From NCBI RefSeq assembly GCF_954871325.1, contig NC_088779.1, positions 15,440,846-15,504,845 of the forward strand: a stretch of DNA of 64,000 bases, given 5' to 3'. This DNA is from Gordionus sp. m RMFG-2023 (taxonomy: Eukaryota > Nematomorpha > Gordioida > Chordodea > Parachordodidae). Shown here piece after piece: positions 60,664-64,000 of this stretch (position 1 is its first letter; every line of letters begins with the position of its first letter). Both the position numbers and the translations under genes were made by a program. A model generated the notes under the pieces. The model was not told the DNA's origin. It searched no databases and worked only from the letters and a program-made list of their open reading frames with translations.

Positions 60664-61119
60664 CCTTAAACTAGTGATCTGCATCGGGCCTAATTTTTCA
60701 AGCCCGGCCCGGCCCGAAATATTGTTTAAAAAAGTTTTGCCGGCCCGGCCCGAACCCGAAATTTTTTTAAAAAGTTTTGCCGGCCCGGCCCGGCCCGAAC
60801 CCGAAATTTATTTTAAAAAAATTTACCGGCCCGGCCAGGCATGAATTTATTAAAATATAGAAATTAATTTTTATAATTACTAAATAAAATACTTATGTTA
60901 TATAGCGTTTAGTTTCAATAAATTAAATGAAAAATTTTATTTTACATAAAAAATTTAATATAAAATTGATAAATTTAGATATATTTAATAAAATTTCCAA
61001 GGTCCAACCCGACCCGGCCCGAAATTTTTTTAAAAATATTAGGCCCGGCCCGAACCCGATTATTTTAAATAAAATTAGGCTTCGGGCCGGGCCTAACTTT
61101 GCAGATCTCTACCTTAAAC
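60664..61119. mobile_element. 440-bp GC-motif TIR element (hAT MITE)
   Basis: Element 60672-61111: TAGTGATCTGCATCGGGCCT at left, TTTGCAGATCTCTA at right; perfect 8-bp duplication CCTTAAAC. Interior begins and ends with GGCCCGGCCCGAACCCGAAA-type repeats. It is the inverted-orientation sister of 29128-29571 and close to it in length and sequence, so the family was probably mobile not long ago. Confidence 0.93.
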
Positions 61120-61514
61120 ATCTACCTATAAATATATACTGTTATATTTTTTAAATATTTAATAATTATTTCTCTAGAAAGGTTTCTATAAAAGTCATTT
61201 TTTGAACCTAGTAGAGGCTAGTCGAATCAAGTGGTTTATTAGGCTTCTTATGGGACAAAATAATTCTTTTCAGATTTTAATATATAACTATGATACTTTA
61301 TTTATATAATATTCTATTTACAATTATAACAAATAAAATAACAATCTTTTTTGACAGAGAACCACTCTACATTGAAACCAATCTTCAAAATTAGGAAAAC
61401 TTTTATAATCCTGTTTACATAATACACACATCTTTTAGTAATTTTTTATTAATAATAAATTTACTCAAAATTTATCTAATTCTATATTTAAATATATAAC
61501 ATCATTTGATTTTA

Positions 61515-61815
61515 TTATCAGGCTAAATATAATCTGATAACTAAAATGTTCATATCCAATAAAATGAATTAATTTGAATCATATTATATTGTCAATTAAA
61601 ATAGATATATATAAATATTTGTTTGTTAGATATAATTCATTTTAAATATATTGATATTGTTATCAGGCTAAAATTTATATGCTAAAATGTTCACAACTAA
61701 TAAAATGTATTAATTTGAATCATAATATATTGTCATTTAAAAATATATATATATATATTATATTTGTTTGCTAGATATAATTAATTTAAATAATTAATCT
61801 TATTATCAGGCTAAA
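61515..61815. repeat. tandem repeat, ~145-bp period, two and a bit copies
   Basis: TTATCAGGCTAAA occurs near 61515, 61660 and 61804, each of the first two followed by AAAATGTTCA and TTAATTTGAATCAT. AT-rich throughout. Confidence 0.8.
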
Positions 61816-61829
61816 ATTTATATATGCAA

Positions 61830-62190
61830 TTTATATAATATCGGTGACAATTTATAATATATTATCACAATATGTATATGAAGATTTTAGTTTGCAAGAT
61901 ATTTATTTAGGTCTGATATTATATTAAAATTGAAATGTATTATGAAAAATCAATCACATTAATATATTTATGTAATAATTTTTATTTAATATATTACATT
62001 TATAAAATATTATATTATCTGTGACAATATATAATATATAATCACAATATGTATATGAAGATTTTAGTTTGCAAGATATTTATTTTGGTCTGATATTATA
62101 TTAAAATTGAAATGTATTATGAAAAATCAATCACATTAATATATTTATTTAATAATTATTATTTAATATATTACATTTATAAAATTTTAT
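61830..62190. repeat. tandem repeat, ~180-bp period, two copies
   Basis: ATCACAATATGTATATGAAG and the following GATTTTAGTTTGCAAGATAT occur in both copies (near 61864 and 62041), which are nearly identical to the end. The repeat directly adjoins the LINE tail below. Confidence 0.85.
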
Positions 62191-62390
62191 ATTTTAACCT
62201 GTAATAAATGGTATTTTTCTTAATGAGATATCATTTTCATACCTTTTTATAGTATCTTCATAATCTTTTTTTATTAAAAATTTTACTATTTTGAATTTTG
62301 CATATATATTTGGGTACCATAATAATATATGCAAAATTGACTGATTGCGGCGACTAGCCACGATTCTACTAACCTCTTTATCATGCATAT

Positions 62391-63010
62391 GGTCCCACAG
62401 TCGTGGGGTTTGTTTTGATAAGTTTCTTCCATCTTGATCGAGTAAGGGCCACGTCCGGATTTATCTTCTTAGTCATCATAACTTTGTCTACTTGACCTTT
62501 CCACGTAACACAAGGTCATCCTTTTCCTCTCTTCCCCAGCACTCCATGTCCAATACTTTTCTATTTACAACATTCGTCTCCCTTCTTAGTATATGACCAT
62601 ACCACCTTAACCGATTTTTGTTTATCAAGTCCGCCATAGGTTGAATACCCATTTTTGCTCTTCATCATATGGTCGAGTTTAGTATACCCCAAGCTCCACC
62701 GTATCATTCTCATCTCCGTGGCTTGTAATAACTTTTCTCCCGCAGCGTTTAATGCCCATGTTTCACTTCCATAGAGTAACACCGGTCTTACGATGGATTT
62801 GTAAGCTTTGCTTTTCAACTATATTGGCATATTCTTGTCGCACATTACACCGGATACACTTCGCCATTTAAGCCATCCTTTTTGGATCCGTGCATTGATT
62901 CTTTTTGCAATCTCCCTCTTGATATAGCATCGAGCCTAGATATGTAAACCTGTCTACTTTTGGGTACTTGGTCATCCAGCGATGGGGTGCTTGTAACGTT
63001 CATCTCCATG
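62391..63010 (-). mobile_element. third LINE: RT C-terminal tail, cut by a hAT
   Basis: On minus, upstream part near 63000-62820 gives KYPKVDRF.YLGSML and QKGW-like stretches; 62818-62561 reads MKSKAYKSIVRPVLLYGSET and then EKLLQATEMRMIRWSLG; 62560-62391 continues KVLDME and WKKL-type ends with frame breaks. This is the region after the RT catalytic core in RTE-like LINEs. The 5' side is cut exactly where a hAT end starts at 63011. A 64-codon frame just downstream (62388-62194) is not part of the known LINE tail and is unassigned. Confidence 0.75.
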
Positions 63011-64000
63011 CAGTGGCGTAGCTAAAGGGGAGAGGGAGGCGCAGGGGCTCGAGCCCCCTGAAAAATTTGAATAGCCCCCTGATGCAAATTTTTTTTTTAA
63101 TAGCTCCTTAATATCCCCTTGAACTAAAAATAAATTTTTTTGAATACCCACTGAATAATTTCTTTTATAATTCCATTAAGTTATATATAGATATAATTTT
63201 ATTATTTAGAAAATAAGACTATTTAAATTTTTATTAAACGAATATTATTTTAATTATTAGATTAGATTAATACATATAAATTATATTTTCATCAGCTTGC
63301 AATCAGATTCTGTATTAAAAATATAATATCATTAACTCACTAAATATTAATTTAGCTTTAACAGTTGAAGTTTAATTGACTTTTATTATTTAAATTATTA
63401 TTTAACATATAATCATATATTATTTAAAAATTAACAAATTTAATATTGTAATTAGCCGAGTTCAAAATGACTAATCATCTGTATATTTATTAAATTTTAT
63501 TATCATACCTTAAAAATATTTTCAAGGTCGTAGATATATAGTTTATAATCCTCTACTATATACAGTTGTTTATAAAATATTAGATATAATGCCACTTTTA
63601 TAGACGTTGATAATAAATATAATAACAAATTGCATTCAAGTATTTAACGCCATCTATTTAGATATAAATAATTTTAAAAATTAAACATTTTATTATTCAT
63701 TCTGCAATATATGTAATAAATTTGATATCTTTTCTTCTCTTTTTTTACGTGTTTTTAGGAAAGCTATTTTTTTTCTTTTTCGAAAAACAGTCTTGAGTTA
63801 AATTTTTAATACAAGTATATTTTTGATATTATTACAAGCTACTATTATTTTAAGATATAATATATCAAGGTGGTGCGACAATATGTAAAATCTTAATTGT
63901 TTCATCATATCATTCTGGTCCTTATTTTATAGTTAGAAAACGTTTCATTTCTAATATGGCATTGCCGTATAAATAACTTCAGGCTTCAATATATTTGCAT
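63011..64000. mobile_element. left part of a hAT element running off the window
   Basis: Begins CAGTGGCGTAGCTAAAGGGG, a common hAT-type terminus, followed by repeated AGCCCCCTGA blocks (63050-63120). It interrupts LINE sequence, and the 8 bp before it, TCTCCATG, would be the target duplication. The other end lies beyond the window. The remaining 850 bp are AT-rich with no recognised coding region. Confidence 0.7.

Noticed and set aside
1-64000. tRNA or rRNA genes
   Set aside because: No convincing B-box with matching acceptor and anticodon arms, and no rRNA-like segment, was found by eye; a tRNAscan-type search would settle this.

Overview
The window is AT-rich animal nuclear DNA, roughly three quarters A+T by eye. 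It holds two host genes that I can read exon by exon, plus a dense layering of transposable elements. Both genes have very small introns (35-45 bp) mixed with introns of 0.6-6.5 kb. The element load is dominated by hAT DNA transposons, with RTE-like LINEs and one non-coding LTR element. This fits an invertebrate metazoan; I cannot name the species or even the phylum from sequence alone.

Host genes. (1) A complete SKP2-type F-box/LRR gene lies on + from 18490 to 31274: ten coding exons, 383 codons, every splice phase consistent, ending in the family-typical STIARPTTG tail. Its two long introns are packed with repeats. (2) The 3' part of a CAP/SCP-domain (CRISP / antigen-5 family) gene lies on - from 56068 to 55006 in three exons; its 5' exons were not found.

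Layout. 1-5411: AT-rich, gene-free, with a 24-bp minisatellite, a 0.8-kb polypyrimidine tract and degenerate GC-rich repeats. 5412-18385: a 13-kb hAT element with a perfect 8-bp target duplication, multi-kilobase inverted arms built of satellite DNA, and an uninterrupted five-exon transposase; it ends about 105 bp before the SKP2 start codon. 18386-31274: SKP2, with a second hAT (27271-30849) in its last intron that itself carries a small TIR element. 31275-35158: nothing assigned except one odd open stretch. 35159-37992: non-coding LTR element. 38114-39031 and 40956-43315: decayed hATs. 43501-43810: mariner-like scrap. 44281-47190: RTE-like LINE. 48225-54060: a second RTE-like LINE on -, split by a 4.7-kb hAT that is a relative of the 13-kb one and is itself hit by two further elements. 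55006-56068: CAP gene. 56239-63010: MITEs, decayed hAT pieces, local tandem duplications and a third LINE tail. 63011-end: left part of another hAT.

Most striking observation. The 13-kb hAT has arms of about 4.07 and 3.11 kb. Each arm is, from outside in, a GTCG/CGAC-rich minisatellite, a ~119-bp satellite carrying the palindrome GACAATTGTC (about 19 and 11 copies), a unique stretch, and a copy of the end of the transposase gene. A shorter relative at 49230-53890 has the same plan, and other hATs here also carry inverted internal duplications. This looks like a recurrent arm-amplified (foldback) architecture in hATs of this genome.
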